Source: Burkholderiaceae bacterium
GTDB lineage: Bacteria > Pseudomonadota > Gammaproteobacteria > Burkholderiales > Burkholderiaceae_C
Length of the DNA: 64,000 bases
Assembly (NCBI GenBank): GCA_018780645.1
Contig: JADMJJ010000005.1
Span: forward strand, 248,001 to 312,000
Direction: 5' to 3'
The translations under genes were made by a program, and so were the position numbers. The notes beneath the pieces were generated by a model. That model was not told the origin of the DNA. It ran no database searches and was given only the letters and a program-made list of their open reading frames with translations. Below are positions 17,497 to 26,695 of the stretch, in pieces. Within the stretch, counting starts at the first letter, position 1, and every line of letters starts with the position of its first letter.

Positions 17497-19443
17497 ATGA
17501 GCAGCCCGACGCCTGACGACGACCGCACCGTCATTCGCCCCATCAGTGCCAATGCGCCCGAGGCCCATCCCGAGGCACCAGCGCCTGGCGCCGGTGCCGA
17601 CGGCGGCTTTGCCGCCACCGAGTTCGCCAAGACCAAGATTGCACCGACCGAGTTCGCCTCGACCCAGGTTGCGGGCCGAGCAGCCCCTGGGCCCGGTGCG
17701 GCCAGCGCACACTCAAGCGCCGGTGACAGCGGCAATGCCTTGCCGGTGGGCACCTATCTGGGCGAGTTCGAGCTGACCAGCGTGCTCGGCGAAGGGGGCT
17801 TCGGCATCGTCTATCTGGCCTGGGACCATTCACTGGAGCGCCGCGTGGCGCTGAAGGAGTACATGCCGGCGGCGCTGGCCGCGCGCACCGGCGACACCCA
17901 GGTGCAGGTCAAGTCGCAGCGCCACCGCGACACCTTCGAGGCCGGGCGCAAGAGCTTCGTCAACGAGGCCAAGCTGCTGGCCTCGTTCGACCACCCGTCC
18001 CTGGTCAAGGTCTACCGTTTCTGGGAGGCCAATGGCACGGCCTATATGGTGATGCCCTTCTACGAGGGCATCACGCTGAAGGACAAGCTGCGCGAGCTCG
18101 GCGCCCCGCCCGACGAGGCCTGGCTGATGACCCTGCTGGCCCCGCTGACCGAAGCGCTGGCGGTGATACATGCCGAGAGCTGCTTCCACCGCGACATTGC
18201 CCCCGACAACGTGATACTGCTGAACAGCACCGGCAAGCCGCTGCTGCTGGACTTCGGCGCCGCGCGCCGCGTCATCGGCGACATGACGCAGGCGCTGACG
18301 GTGATATTGAAGCCCGGTTATGCACCCGTCGAGCAGTACGCCGAGGCGCCGAACATGAAGCAAGGCGCCTGGACCGATGTCTATGCGCTGGCCGCCTCGG
18401 TGCACTTCGCCATCCTGGGCCGCACCCCGCCCACCTCGGTCGGCCGCTTGATGAGCGACAGCTATGTGCCGCTGGAGGAGGCCGCCGAGGGCCGCTACAG
18501 CGCCCGCTTCCTGCGGGCCATGGACAAGGCCCTGCGCGTGCGCCCAGAAGAACGCACTCAGACGATAGCCGCGCTGCGTGCCGACCTTGGCCTGGGCGAG
18601 GTGGCGATAGATCCGCAGACCTCGCTGGGCCACAACACTCGGCCGGCCGGCATACCGCCCCCCCCTCCTCCGGTGCCCAAGGCCGCGCGCACGCAGATGC
18701 CCAGCATGGACACGACGCAGTACGTCGGCGCGGCCGGCGGCGCGGCCAAGGGCGGCGGTGGCAAGGGCTTGTGGATAGGCCTGGGTATGCTGGCCCTGGC
18801 CGCAGCCGGCGCCGGCACCTATTTCGCCCTGGCCCCGCGCAAGCCCGCCACCCCACCGGTAGTGACCCAGACCGCACCGGCACCGGTGGTCGCCGCTCCG
18901 GCGGTGGCACCGCCCGCTGCCCCGGCCCGCTTCGACATCCGCGACGAGTTCGCCAAGGTCATGAGCGCCAAGACACCCGGCTTCGGCGTCGAGGCGGCTG
19001 CCACCAAGCCGCAGCTGCGCATCGGCAAGGATTCGCTGGGCTTCACCGTCAAATCGGCGCGCGACGGTTTTGTCCAGGTTCTGGTGGTCGGGCCCGATGG
19101 CGCGGCGGCGCTGCTGTTCCCCAATGCCCAGGCCAGTGACAACCGTATCAAGGCCGGCGAGACGCTGCTGCTGCCCAAGGCCAGCTGGAAGCTGGACACG
19201 ATAGAGCCCGCCGGCGCGGAACACTTCCTGATCATCGTCAGCGCCCAGCCGCGCGACTACAGCGAGCTCAGCAAGGAGCGCGACTACATCTTCCTGAAGC
19301 TACCCACCCAGGAACAGGGCCAGGCCCTGGCCGCCAGCTGGACACGCAGCACGCCGCTGCTGCTGGGCGGCCTGAAGAGCTGCGCCACGCCCGATTGCGA
19401 CGCCTACGGTGCGGCCCGCTTCTCGGTGGATATTGTTCCTTGA
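17497..19443 (+). CDS. membrane-anchored Ser/Thr kinase with DUF4384-like domain
   Basis: 648-residue kinase of the PpkA-like class found near type VI systems. A Thr/Ala/Pro-rich N-terminus (about 85 residues, starting with DDRTVIRPI, a plausible phosphosite) precedes the kinase domain at about 88-345, with GEGGFGIVYLA, K120 in VALKEYM, H231-R232-D233 in HRDIAPDN and D252 in DFG. A single transmembrane helix (about 423-445) leads to a periplasmic region whose last 140 residues resemble DUF4384 (SARDGFVQVLVVGPDGAAALLFPN). The usual Lys of HRDxKPxN is Ala, as in many members of this subclass. Start is uncertain: ATG 17497, ATG 17488 or GTG 17461, none with a clear ribosome-binding site. It heads the run containing the two large proteins that follow. 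Confidence 0.88.
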   Translation: MSSPTPDDDRTVIRPISANAPEAHPEAPAPGAGADGGFAATEFAKTKIAPTEFASTQVAGRAAPGPGAASAHSSAGDSGNALPVGTYLGEFELTSVLGEGGFGIVYLAWDHSLERRVALKEYMPAALAARTGDTQVQVKSQRHRDTFEAGRKSFVNEAKLLASFDHPSLVKVYRFWEANGTAYMVMPFYEGITLKDKLRELGAPPDEAWLMTLLAPLTEALAVIHAESCFHRDIAPDNVILLNSTGKPLLLDFGAARRVIGDMTQALTVILKPGYAPVEQYAEAPNMKQGAWTDVYALAASVHFAILGRTPPTSVGRLMSDSYVPLEEAAEGRYSARFLRAMDKALRVRPEERTQTIAALRADLGLGEVAIDPQTSLGHNTRPAGIPPPPPPVPKAARTQMPSMDTTQYVGAAGGAAKGGGGKGLWIGLGMLALAAAGAGTYFALAPRKPATPPVVTQTAPAPVVAAPAVAPPAAPARFDIRDEFAKVMSAKTPGFGVEAAATKPQLRIGKDSLGFTVKSARDGFVQVLVVGPDGAAALLFPNAQASDNRIKAGETLLLPKASWKLDTIEPAGAEHFLIIVSAQPRDYSELSKERDYIFLKLPTQEQGQALAASWTRSTPLLLGGLKSCATPDCDAYGAARFSVDIVP

Positions 19444-19518
19444 ATTCCTGAATCCCCCTGCCCGACGCCGCGCCGTGCAGGGCGCGGTGGGTACCACGAT
19501 CCGATCGGAGATCCGCCC

Positions 19519-22500
19519 GTGACTGATACCGCCAAAATCCCGCCCGACACGACGGACGTCGCCGTCCAGTGGTGCATACAGGCCCGCAAGCTGCTGAAGC
19601 TCGGCGTGTTCGAGCGCGACAAGCTGGACCTGAAGAAACGGGCAACCGCGGTCAAGGATCAGCTGCAGGCGCTGCGCGCCAAGTTCGGCGACACCCTGGC
19701 CAAGACGATGGAGGCCGAGTTCATCACCCTGGCCAAACGCATCGATACCGCGGCCCAGGGGCAAAACCTGGCACAGATCGAGATCGAGGCCGAGCGCCTG
19801 AATGTGCTGAACAAGCAGCTGCTGCTGAAGCTGGCCGAGAAGGAAAAGGATCCGGTCAAGGCCAAGGCCAAGGCCCAGATCGAACTGGACAAGGCCAATG
19901 AGACGCTGAACGGCAAGCAGGCCGGCGTCAAGGCCAAGTACCAGAAGCTGTTGCTGGAGTCGCAGAACAAGCTGAACCTGCTGCGGGCGATGAAGTACGC
20001 CACCCCCGCCGTGATGGAGGCGCGCATCAACGCCGCCGCGCTCAAGGTCGCCACCGTCGGTTCGGAAGACTGGGCTGGCGGCCTGGATCTGCTGAACTCG
20101 GTGGCCGGCCTGTATGAAACCGGCAAGTCCGAAGCCGAGGGCTGGCAGGCAAAGGACTTGCTGCATGCGAAGCAGCAGCCGCACTATGAGAGCAAGCAGG
20201 TCAAGCTGCAGGAGGTGCTGGATGAGCTGGGCAGCCTGCCCGGCGCCGACAGCTACCGCGAGCTGATCAAGCGTGCGCAGAAGGAAGGCGCCGCCGCGAT
20301 CAAGCGGCCCGAGGGCAATCCGCTGGAAATCGCCCTCTTCGACGAGGGCTACAAGGCCATCGCGGCGCTGGTGCCCTCGACCAGCGACCTGCTCAACAAG
20401 GCCTTGCAGGCCGCTGCCAAAGCGCAGAAGCTGATCAGCAAGGACACCGACATACAGAACGCCGAGGAGGCGGCCCGCGCGGTGCTTGCCCGGCTGCGGA
20501 TGAGCGGCGCCGAGCTGGTCGGCGAGGCCACCGAGAGCCTGCACGACACCCAGATCGCCAAGGCAGTGCTGCTGTGCGGTGAGACCGGCAAAAAACCCTT
20601 CGGCATCCAGCGATTGAATGAAATCAAGGGCCAGCTCGAGGCCCTCGAGCTAGACCGCAAGAAGGTGCGCGACGGCTGCAAGACCCTGCTGGACGCCGCC
20701 GAGGCAAGCATCGTCGCCCTGCTCTACGCGCCCACCGACGACGAACGCCTGGCACTTCGCGAACCGCTGGCACTGATGCAGGCTGCGCGCACGCTGAACG
20801 CGGCGCTGGAGTTCGACGAGGCCAACGAAATCCTCGTGCCGCTGCAGAAGACGCTCGACGACTTCACTGCCGCCAGCGACCACACGCCGGACAAGATGGA
20901 GGCGCAATGGACCGAGATCGCCAAGCCCAAGGGCCGGCTGGCCAAGGCCCGCACCGAGGTGGCGGAGCTGGGCAAGCTGATGGCCAAGGCGGCCATCCCG
21001 GGCAATTTGGAAGGCCTCGGCGATCAGATGGCGGATCGCTACAACGGCTACCTGGACAAGATCGTGCAGGCGGCGGCCGACAAGGACTGGACCAAGGCGC
21101 TGAAGGATTTCGAGGGCCTCAGCCGCCAGATCACCAGCGACCTGGAGCGCCATGCCAATCTGGACAAGTTCCTGGTCGAGCGCAACCGTCTGGCGGAGCC
21201 GGTGGCGGCCGAGATCACCCGTGCCGAGCTGGCGCTGAAAGCGCTGGAAGACGCCCTGGCCCAGGAGCCCGATCCCGGCAACACCCTGGCGCTGGCTAGA
21301 GGCCAGCTGGACGACGCCAAGCGCCTGTGGGTGCACCGCGCGTCCCGCGCGATGACCGAGGGCGAACTCGATGCCGGCAAGGCCTTGAACACGTTCAAGG
21401 CATTGGCCACACGGCTGGAGAAGCAGACCCAATCGCCCCAGGCCCTGAAACGCGCGCTCACGGCGGGCCGCGACGATGCGGCCAAGAAGGCCTTCGACGC
21501 TGCCTCCGCCGAGGTCAAACTCAGCCTGGAGGAACTGCGCACGCTGGACAACGACCTGTACAACCAGCATGCCAAGACCTGGACCGAACTCGGCTACGCC
21601 ATCTTCAAGGAAGACCTGCACGCCCCGGGCAACCCGAAGGAGCGGATGGCCACGCTGAAGGCCACCGTGCTGCAGGCCATCACCGAGGCGAAGAGGTTGT
21701 TGACCGCGGCGCAGACCGCGGCCCAGAACAAATACAAGGAAGTGGCCCTGCAGCTCAAAGAGCTGCGCAAGCAGGCCGACCAGTCGCTGCGCCACCGGCA
21801 CCGCAAGGTTTTTGCGCCCTTTTTCGACGGCCTCGACCAGGACTTGAAGGACTTGAGCGGCATGGTCGCCAGCCAGAGCATCAAGACCGCCGAGGCGGCG
21901 CTGCTCGAACTGACGGCGCTGGCGGCCCGGGCCACCAAGCTCAGGAACGAGATCGAGGCGCAGCCCAAGGAGGGCTCGGACCAGGTCGCCAAATCGCTGC
22001 TCGACGCGCCCGAGGAGCCAGGTCTCGACTTCGACGAGATGAACCTGGACTGGCTGTTCAGCGAGGCGCCGGACCAACCCGATCAGCCCGAGAAACCTGC
22101 GGCCAACTTCCGCATGGTCATGGAGGCCGTCACCGCCATTCAGAAGAGCCTGACGGACAAGATCCTGAAGCGCTGCCTGCCGGTGCAGCAGCTGATGCTG
22201 GAGGAAGACTTCAAGACCGCGCAGCAGGACATCTACAGCCTCGAACCGCAGGCCGCCTTCGACTCGCTGCGCGCGCTCAATCTGCGCGTCAACGAGGCGA
22301 TTGCCCGTGCCGCCACGGCCAATGAGTTGCGCACCCGGTTCAAGGACGTGGACCTGCCAGCGGTCGAGCAGCGCTTCCTGGCCCTCAGCGGCTTCAAGGC
22401 CGACACCCTGCGCGGCAAGCTCAGCAAGCTGCGCAAGGAGCCCGGCGCCTATCTGAAGGAGCTGGAGGCGCGCATCAAGTCGGCCAAGACCCTGGTCAAG

Positions 22501-23361
22501 GAGCCGCAGAAGGAACAGAAGGCGCTCGATGAACTGAAGAAGATCCTGGACGAGATCAACGCCGTCATCGACAACAACAATGTGCTGCAGCCCGAGCAGC
22601 TGGTCGAGCAGGAAAAGGCCGCCCAGGCCCGCGCCTTCCAGAAGGAAAAGGAAACCACGCAGTGGACCGCCCTGGTCAAGGACTTCAAGCGCATGGGGCT
22701 GGCGCGCGCCACCACGGCCGTCAACGAGGCCGATGGCGGCGACAAGAGTCAGCTCACCGACCTGAACAAGATGCTCAAGCAGGCCGAGGACATCTTCAAT
22801 GACACCGGCAACTTCATCGGCGCGGTCGAGCTGCTGAACAATGCCAAGCAGTACGCCGAACGCGTGATCGGCCACCCGATGGGCTTGAAGGCGGCCGCGC
22901 GCGACGAGCTGCCCAAGGTCAAGGCGCACTGGAAGGAGGCCGTGGCGGCCTTCAACAGCAGCGTCGACGCGGTGGTCAGCAGCATCAACTCGGCCGATGA
23001 CGGCGTCGATGTGTCGGGCCTGTTCGACGAGGAGTCCGACGAGGGCGCGCAGGCAAAGAAACGCCTGGACGAGGCGATTGCCAAGTCGATCGCCATGCTG
23101 AACAGCCTGAAGACGCTGTTCAACGCCAACATCATGGACGCTCCGATCGCCGTGCTGACATCGAAGCAGGCGGCCAAGGCAGAGAAACGCGCCTCGCGCG
23201 AGCTGGCAATGAAGTACATCAACGGCTACCGCGAGGTGATACGCACCGACCCGGTGCTGGTCAAGCTGATGCAGAAGGAGCGCCCCTTCGGCACCGTCGA
23301 CTTCTACGGCCTGAACACCGCGCTGCGTGACCTGGACCTGAACATCCAGCGCTCAGTTTGA
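19519..23361 (+). CDS. 1280-residue helical coiled-coil protein, unrecognised
   Basis: Very large, Lys/Glu/Ala/Leu-rich protein predicted almost wholly alpha-helical, with no signal peptide or clear transmembrane segment. The GTG start has a CGGAG ribosome-binding site 8 nt upstream. Long stretches read as helical hairpins; one unit, NAALEFDEANEILVPLQKTL (residues about 430-450), resembles the FDTANTMLAEVEQAL unit found in the paralogues encoded at 26696-28846 and 32814-34520. A short acidic linker (residues about 835-865, EEPGLDFDEMNLDWLF) splits the protein into two helical halves. It lies 75 nt after the kinase gene and before the 1071-residue gene. Structural scaffold or kinase substrate are the most natural guesses; no enzymatic motif is visible. 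Confidence 0.8.
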   Translation: MTDTAKIPPDTTDVAVQWCIQARKLLKLGVFERDKLDLKKRATAVKDQLQALRAKFGDTLAKTMEAEFITLAKRIDTAAQGQNLAQIEIEAERLNVLNKQLLLKLAEKEKDPVKAKAKAQIELDKANETLNGKQAGVKAKYQKLLLESQNKLNLLRAMKYATPAVMEARINAAALKVATVGSEDWAGGLDLLNSVAGLYETGKSEAEGWQAKDLLHAKQQPHYESKQVKLQEVLDELGSLPGADSYRELIKRAQKEGAAAIKRPEGNPLEIALFDEGYKAIAALVPSTSDLLNKALQAAAKAQKLISKDTDIQNAEEAARAVLARLRMSGAELVGEATESLHDTQIAKAVLLCGETGKKPFGIQRLNEIKGQLEALELDRKKVRDGCKTLLDAAEASIVALLYAPTDDERLALREPLALMQAARTLNAALEFDEANEILVPLQKTLDDFTAASDHTPDKMEAQWTEIAKPKGRLAKARTEVAELGKLMAKAAIPGNLEGLGDQMADRYNGYLDKIVQAAADKDWTKALKDFEGLSRQITSDLERHANLDKFLVERNRLAEPVAAEITRAELALKALEDALAQEPDPGNTLALARGQLDDAKRLWVHRASRAMTEGELDAGKALNTFKALATRLEKQTQSPQALKRALTAGRDDAAKKAFDAASAEVKLSLEELRTLDNDLYNQHAKTWTELGYAIFKEDLHAPGNPKERMATLKATVLQAITEAKRLLTAAQTAAQNKYKEVALQLKELRKQADQSLRHRHRKVFAPFFDGLDQDLKDLSGMVASQSIKTAEAALLELTALAARATKLRNEIEAQPKEGSDQVAKSLLDAPEEPGLDFDEMNLDWLFSEAPDQPDQPEKPAANFRMVMEAVTAIQKSLTDKILKRCLPVQQLMLEEDFKTAQQDIYSLEPQAAFDSLRALNLRVNEAIARAATANELRTRFKDVDLPAVEQRFLALSGFKADTLRGKLSKLRKEPGAYLKELEARIKSAKTLVKEPQKEQKALDELKKILDEINAVIDNNNVLQPEQLVEQEKAAQARAFQKEKETTQWTALVKDFKRMGLARATTAVNEADGGDKSQLTDLNKMLKQAEDIFNDTGNFIGAVELLNNAKQYAERVIGHPMGLKAAARDELPKVKAHWKEAVAAFNSSVDAVVSSINSADDGVDVSGLFDEESDEGAQAKKRLDEAIAKSIAMLNSLKTLFNANIMDAPIAVLTSKQAAKAEKRASRELAMKYINGYREVIRTDPVLVKLMQKERPFGTVDFYGLNTALRDLDLNIQRSV

Positions 23362-23424
23362 TGTCCTTGCGGGACAGACCTTGACGTACCCGGCGAGCTC
23401 TGTCCCCAACTGATCGGATCTTTA
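23361..23424. repeat. hairpin repeat, copy 1
   Basis: 64-nt element whose core is a 36-nt hairpin at 23371-23406: outer arms GGGACAGA and TCTGTCCC, an inner 7-bp stem with one mismatch, and loop TACC. It begins at the stop of the 1280-residue gene and its right edge supplies the AAGGA ribosome-binding site of the next gene. A related copy lies at 40441-40504 with a compensating change in the outer stem. Confidence 0.75.
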
Positions 23425-23436
23425 AGGAATTCCAAC

Positions 23437-26400
23437 ATGGCATTCACCGAACCCCAAACCGCGTGGCTGGAGGGCCTGTCCGGCCTGGCCCTGGCCAAGG
23501 AACGCGCGGACACCGAGCGCTCGAAGAAGGACCTGCTGGCCACCGAGCGCACGGTCAAGCTGGCACCGGCCAAGGAGAGCATCAAGCGCAAGCTCAGCGC
23601 GGCCTCGTTCAAGAAAGGCAAGTTCAGCAGCGTCAAGGTGCTCGACGAGGAAGGCGGACAGGAAGTCGAGTTCGACTACTCCGACGTCAAGGGCGACAAG
23701 CAGTTCGAGCAGGAATACCTGGCGATGATGCAGGACGCGATGGAGCAGATCTCGGCCGCCGTGGCCCAGATGCGCGACGAGGTGACCGAGCTGATCGACG
23801 AGGAAACCGGCGCCGTGGTGCTGGACAAGAAGGGCAAGCCGGTGATGGTGCCTCTGTACACCGACGAGCAGATCGCCGAAGAGGTCTATATGCCGCTGGT
23901 GCGCGAGCGCCTGATGCCGGAGTGGCTGGTGCCGAACAAGTGGAGCAAGACGCAGCAGATGCTGGATGCCAGCGATGCGCTCTACAAGGAACGGCTGGAG
24001 CAGTACACGGCCGAGATGGACGAGGAAGACCAGACGCTGCTGGACGCCGGCAAGGACGCCACCACCCGTCTCGGCGGCCTGGCGCAAAAGGCGCTGGCCA
24101 TGGTGCCTGGGGCCGAGGCGGAGCTGGCCAGCTCCATCGTCGGCCTCGTCACCCTGGGCACGACCACCCTGATCACCGGCGTGCAGATACTGAGCAAGGG
24201 CCAGCTGGACCGCTCGCTGAACACGGTGATCGACAACGTCGGCTCCCTCCTGAGCCAGAGCCTGTCGCTGGCCACCGGCCAGGACGATATCGGCAAGCTG
24301 GCCGGCAATGCCTTCAAGGCCACCGTCGCCGGAGCCAAGATGGCGGTCAACCTGGCCCAGGACCCGCCCAATGTGGCCGGCGCCATCGACGAGTTCGCCA
24401 GCGGCCTGCAGGCGGCGCTAAGCGTGGGCTTCAGCGGCAAGGAGCTGGGCGGCGCCGACCCCAGCCTGGTCAGCGAAGCCGCGGGCAAGTCCGCGGTGAT
24501 GCTGTTCAAGGCCATTGCCACCGGCATACGGCTGCGCGAGCATGTACTCAACGGCGATTCCGATGCCATCATTGCCGAGCTGACGGCCGCCTCGCAGGAG
24601 ACCTTGAAGACGGTGCAGTCCATCGTCACCACGGCGATGACCGAGGGCAAGAAGGGCAAGACCAAGGAGGCGATCGAGAAGCAGCAAAAGGAGCTGACCG
24701 ACAAGATCTCCTTGGGCATAGACCTGGCCCAGGCCGGCATCTCCACCGGCAAGAAGATCGTCGATGCGGTCAAGGTGCGCAGCATCAAGGGCATGGCCGA
24801 GGAGATCGTCAACGGCATCGGCGACGTCATCGCGGGCACCGTCAAGCTGGCCGCTCCCGCGGTGGGCGACATCGTTGGCAATGCCTACCGCGCGACCACC
24901 AAGACCGGCCTGGTCGCCTATTACCTGACGATGGACCCGCCGGACCGCAGCAAGGCCCTGGAGAGCCTGGGCCAGGGCTTCGAGGCGGCCTTCTCGCTGG
25001 CCGGCAGCGGCGGAAGTTCGGCCGACGCACTGAAGGCGGTGGGCAAGGCGGTGTCCACCGCCTTCGTGACGGCGGGCGCCAGCATCGACCTCGGCCAAGC
25101 CATCAGCGATGGCAAGTATGGCGATGCCGCCAAGGCCCTGTCCAAGCTGGCCCGCTCCATCATGAGCCAGGCCTTGAAGGTCGACATGAGCGGCGACCCC
25201 TCCGTCACCACCGAAGGCGAGGAAGGCAACGAGTTGGTGAAGAACGCCAAGATCGGCGTGGACGCGTTCGACTCGCTCAGCAGCGTCATCACCGAGGCCA
25301 TCGACGGGCTGAAGGACGAGAAGGCCAAGGCCAAGCTGATGCAGCAGCTCGATGAGCTGCGCACCGCCGACGCGCTGGCCGAGATCGAGTCCAGCAAGGA
25401 GGAGATCGAGCGCATCCTGATCCAGGGCGACGAGGCAGGCGGCAAGGCGGCCGACACGCGCTCGATCGAGGTGCTGATACAGGAGATGCAGCGCGACCGC
25501 ATGATCATGGAGATGGCGCAGAAGCTGATGTCGGCTGGTGCCACCGTCGTCGAGCAGTTCGTGGCGCCGATGGCCGTCGGCGGCGCAGCGATCAAGCTCG
25601 CCGCCAACCTGATCAAGGCGACGCAGCGGGCGAGCATGCTCAACACCTGGATCAACAACCAGAAGGACATGCACAAGGCGGTCAGCAGCTTTGAAAGCTC
25701 GGCCGCCAACTTCGTCAAGAACCAGGGCGAGCAGTTCTCGCACTACGCGATTCAGGCGGCGCTGGAACTGGCGCGGATGATTGGCGAGATCGTCAGCTGC
25801 AGCGGTATTTCCTCGGCCGCCGGCGTGGCCCTGGCCAAGGGTGCGGCGCTGGCCATCGCGGCCGAAGACATTGCCTACGAGTACTACAAGAAGGCCGATC
25901 TGGAAAACGCCTGGCGCATCACCCGCAAGGCCTGGGCCAATCCGGACAGCCGCAAGCTGGGCCTGCTGGCGCGCAAGCTCAACCCGACCCTGGCCAAATA
26001 CACGCTGGCCTGGGGCGCAGCGGTAAAGCGCGATGCAATGGCCCAGGAGGCCATGCGCACCTGCGGCCTGAATGCGCTGACCCTGTCACAGAAGGACAGC
26101 AATGTCAGCCAGGTGCAGAAGTTCCTGGAGACCAGCTTCAATGAGGACAACGTCGTGCTCAAGCGCTACACCGTGCCCGACTGGATGCCCGCGGTGGTCG
26201 AGCTGACGGCCAAGAGCTGGACCACGGCCAAGCAGCGCGGCGAGACGCTGGGCGGTGTGATGCCGGCGAATGCCGGCGGCGTCGACGAGACACTGGTCCA
26301 GATCGCCAGGCTGCGGGTCGAGTTCCAGACGCAGGTCGAGATGATCGTCAAGGTCGGCTATGTCAAGGCCGAGCGCGATGGCCATTTTGCCTCGCTGGAC

Positions 26401-26652
26401 AGCCTGCGCGATGACTTCGAGACGTCCGCCGACCGCTTCCGCGATCTGCTGAACAACTACGATCCGCGCGACAAGAACGGCAAGCAGCACAAGGAAATGA
26501 GCGATCTGGTGGCCGAGTTCAAACTCGCCGCCGAGGAGGCAGCCGCCGACATCGATTCGAGCTGGCAGGAACTCTCCGACGCGCTGGAGAAGGTGCGCCC
26601 GCCGGAGAACCTGATGAGCCTGTTCGACGAGGAAGCGGAAACCGTCAAGTAA
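23437..26652 (+). CDS. 1071-residue protein with internal duplication, unrecognised
   Basis: Large protein with a charged N-terminal region (to about residue 215) and then an Ala/Gly/Ile-rich middle. Two tandem units of about 190 residues can be aligned by eye: GNAFKATVAGAKMAVNLAQD at about residue 290 and GNAYRATTKTGLVAYYLTMD at about 481, each followed by a Gly/Ser/Ala stretch and GKSAVMLFKAIATG or GKAVSTAFVTAGAS. Further hydrophobic segments occur at about 700-725 and 785-815, where helix packing or membrane contact is possible. The C-terminal 270 residues are helical with a PPENLMSLFDEE tail. The ATG at 23437 is 8 nt after AAGGA. It is the last gene of the plus-strand run and ends at a strong hairpin. 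I know no family for it. Confidence 0.8.
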   Translation: MAFTEPQTAWLEGLSGLALAKERADTERSKKDLLATERTVKLAPAKESIKRKLSAASFKKGKFSSVKVLDEEGGQEVEFDYSDVKGDKQFEQEYLAMMQDAMEQISAAVAQMRDEVTELIDEETGAVVLDKKGKPVMVPLYTDEQIAEEVYMPLVRERLMPEWLVPNKWSKTQQMLDASDALYKERLEQYTAEMDEEDQTLLDAGKDATTRLGGLAQKALAMVPGAEAELASSIVGLVTLGTTTLITGVQILSKGQLDRSLNTVIDNVGSLLSQSLSLATGQDDIGKLAGNAFKATVAGAKMAVNLAQDPPNVAGAIDEFASGLQAALSVGFSGKELGGADPSLVSEAAGKSAVMLFKAIATGIRLREHVLNGDSDAIIAELTAASQETLKTVQSIVTTAMTEGKKGKTKEAIEKQQKELTDKISLGIDLAQAGISTGKKIVDAVKVRSIKGMAEEIVNGIGDVIAGTVKLAAPAVGDIVGNAYRATTKTGLVAYYLTMDPPDRSKALESLGQGFEAAFSLAGSGGSSADALKAVGKAVSTAFVTAGASIDLGQAISDGKYGDAAKALSKLARSIMSQALKVDMSGDPSVTTEGEEGNELVKNAKIGVDAFDSLSSVITEAIDGLKDEKAKAKLMQQLDELRTADALAEIESSKEEIERILIQGDEAGGKAADTRSIEVLIQEMQRDRMIMEMAQKLMSAGATVVEQFVAPMAVGGAAIKLAANLIKATQRASMLNTWINNQKDMHKAVSSFESSAANFVKNQGEQFSHYAIQAALELARMIGEIVSCSGISSAAGVALAKGAALAIAAEDIAYEYYKKADLENAWRITRKAWANPDSRKLGLLARKLNPTLAKYTLAWGAAVKRDAMAQEAMRTCGLNALTLSQKDSNVSQVQKFLETSFNEDNVVLKRYTVPDWMPAVVELTAKSWTTAKQRGETLGGVMPANAGGVDETLVQIARLRVEFQTQVEMIVKVGYVKAERDGHFASLDSLRDDFETSADRFRDLLNNYDPRDKNGKQHKEMSDLVAEFKLAAEEAAADIDSSWQELSDALEKVRPPENLMSLFDEEAETVK

Positions 26653-26655
26653 GGA

Positions 26656-26685
26656 AGGCCAGGCCCGCCGCGGAGGGCCTGGCCT
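26656..26685. terminator. bidirectional hairpin terminator
   Basis: Perfect 11-bp stem (arms AGGCCAGGCCC and GGGCCTGGCCT, loop GCCGCGGA) in the 43 nt between two convergent stops, at 26652 and 26696. No T run follows on either strand, so it may act as a weak or mRNA-end-protecting terminator for both genes. Confidence 0.7.
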
Positions 26686-26695
26686 GATCGTTGAC

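Noticed and set aside
20650-22929. 759-codon minus-strand frame opposite the 1280-residue protein
   Set aside because: Leu/Gly/Arg-rich shadow without motif; the plus-strand frame has a good ribosome-binding site and helical heptad patterns shared with neighbours.
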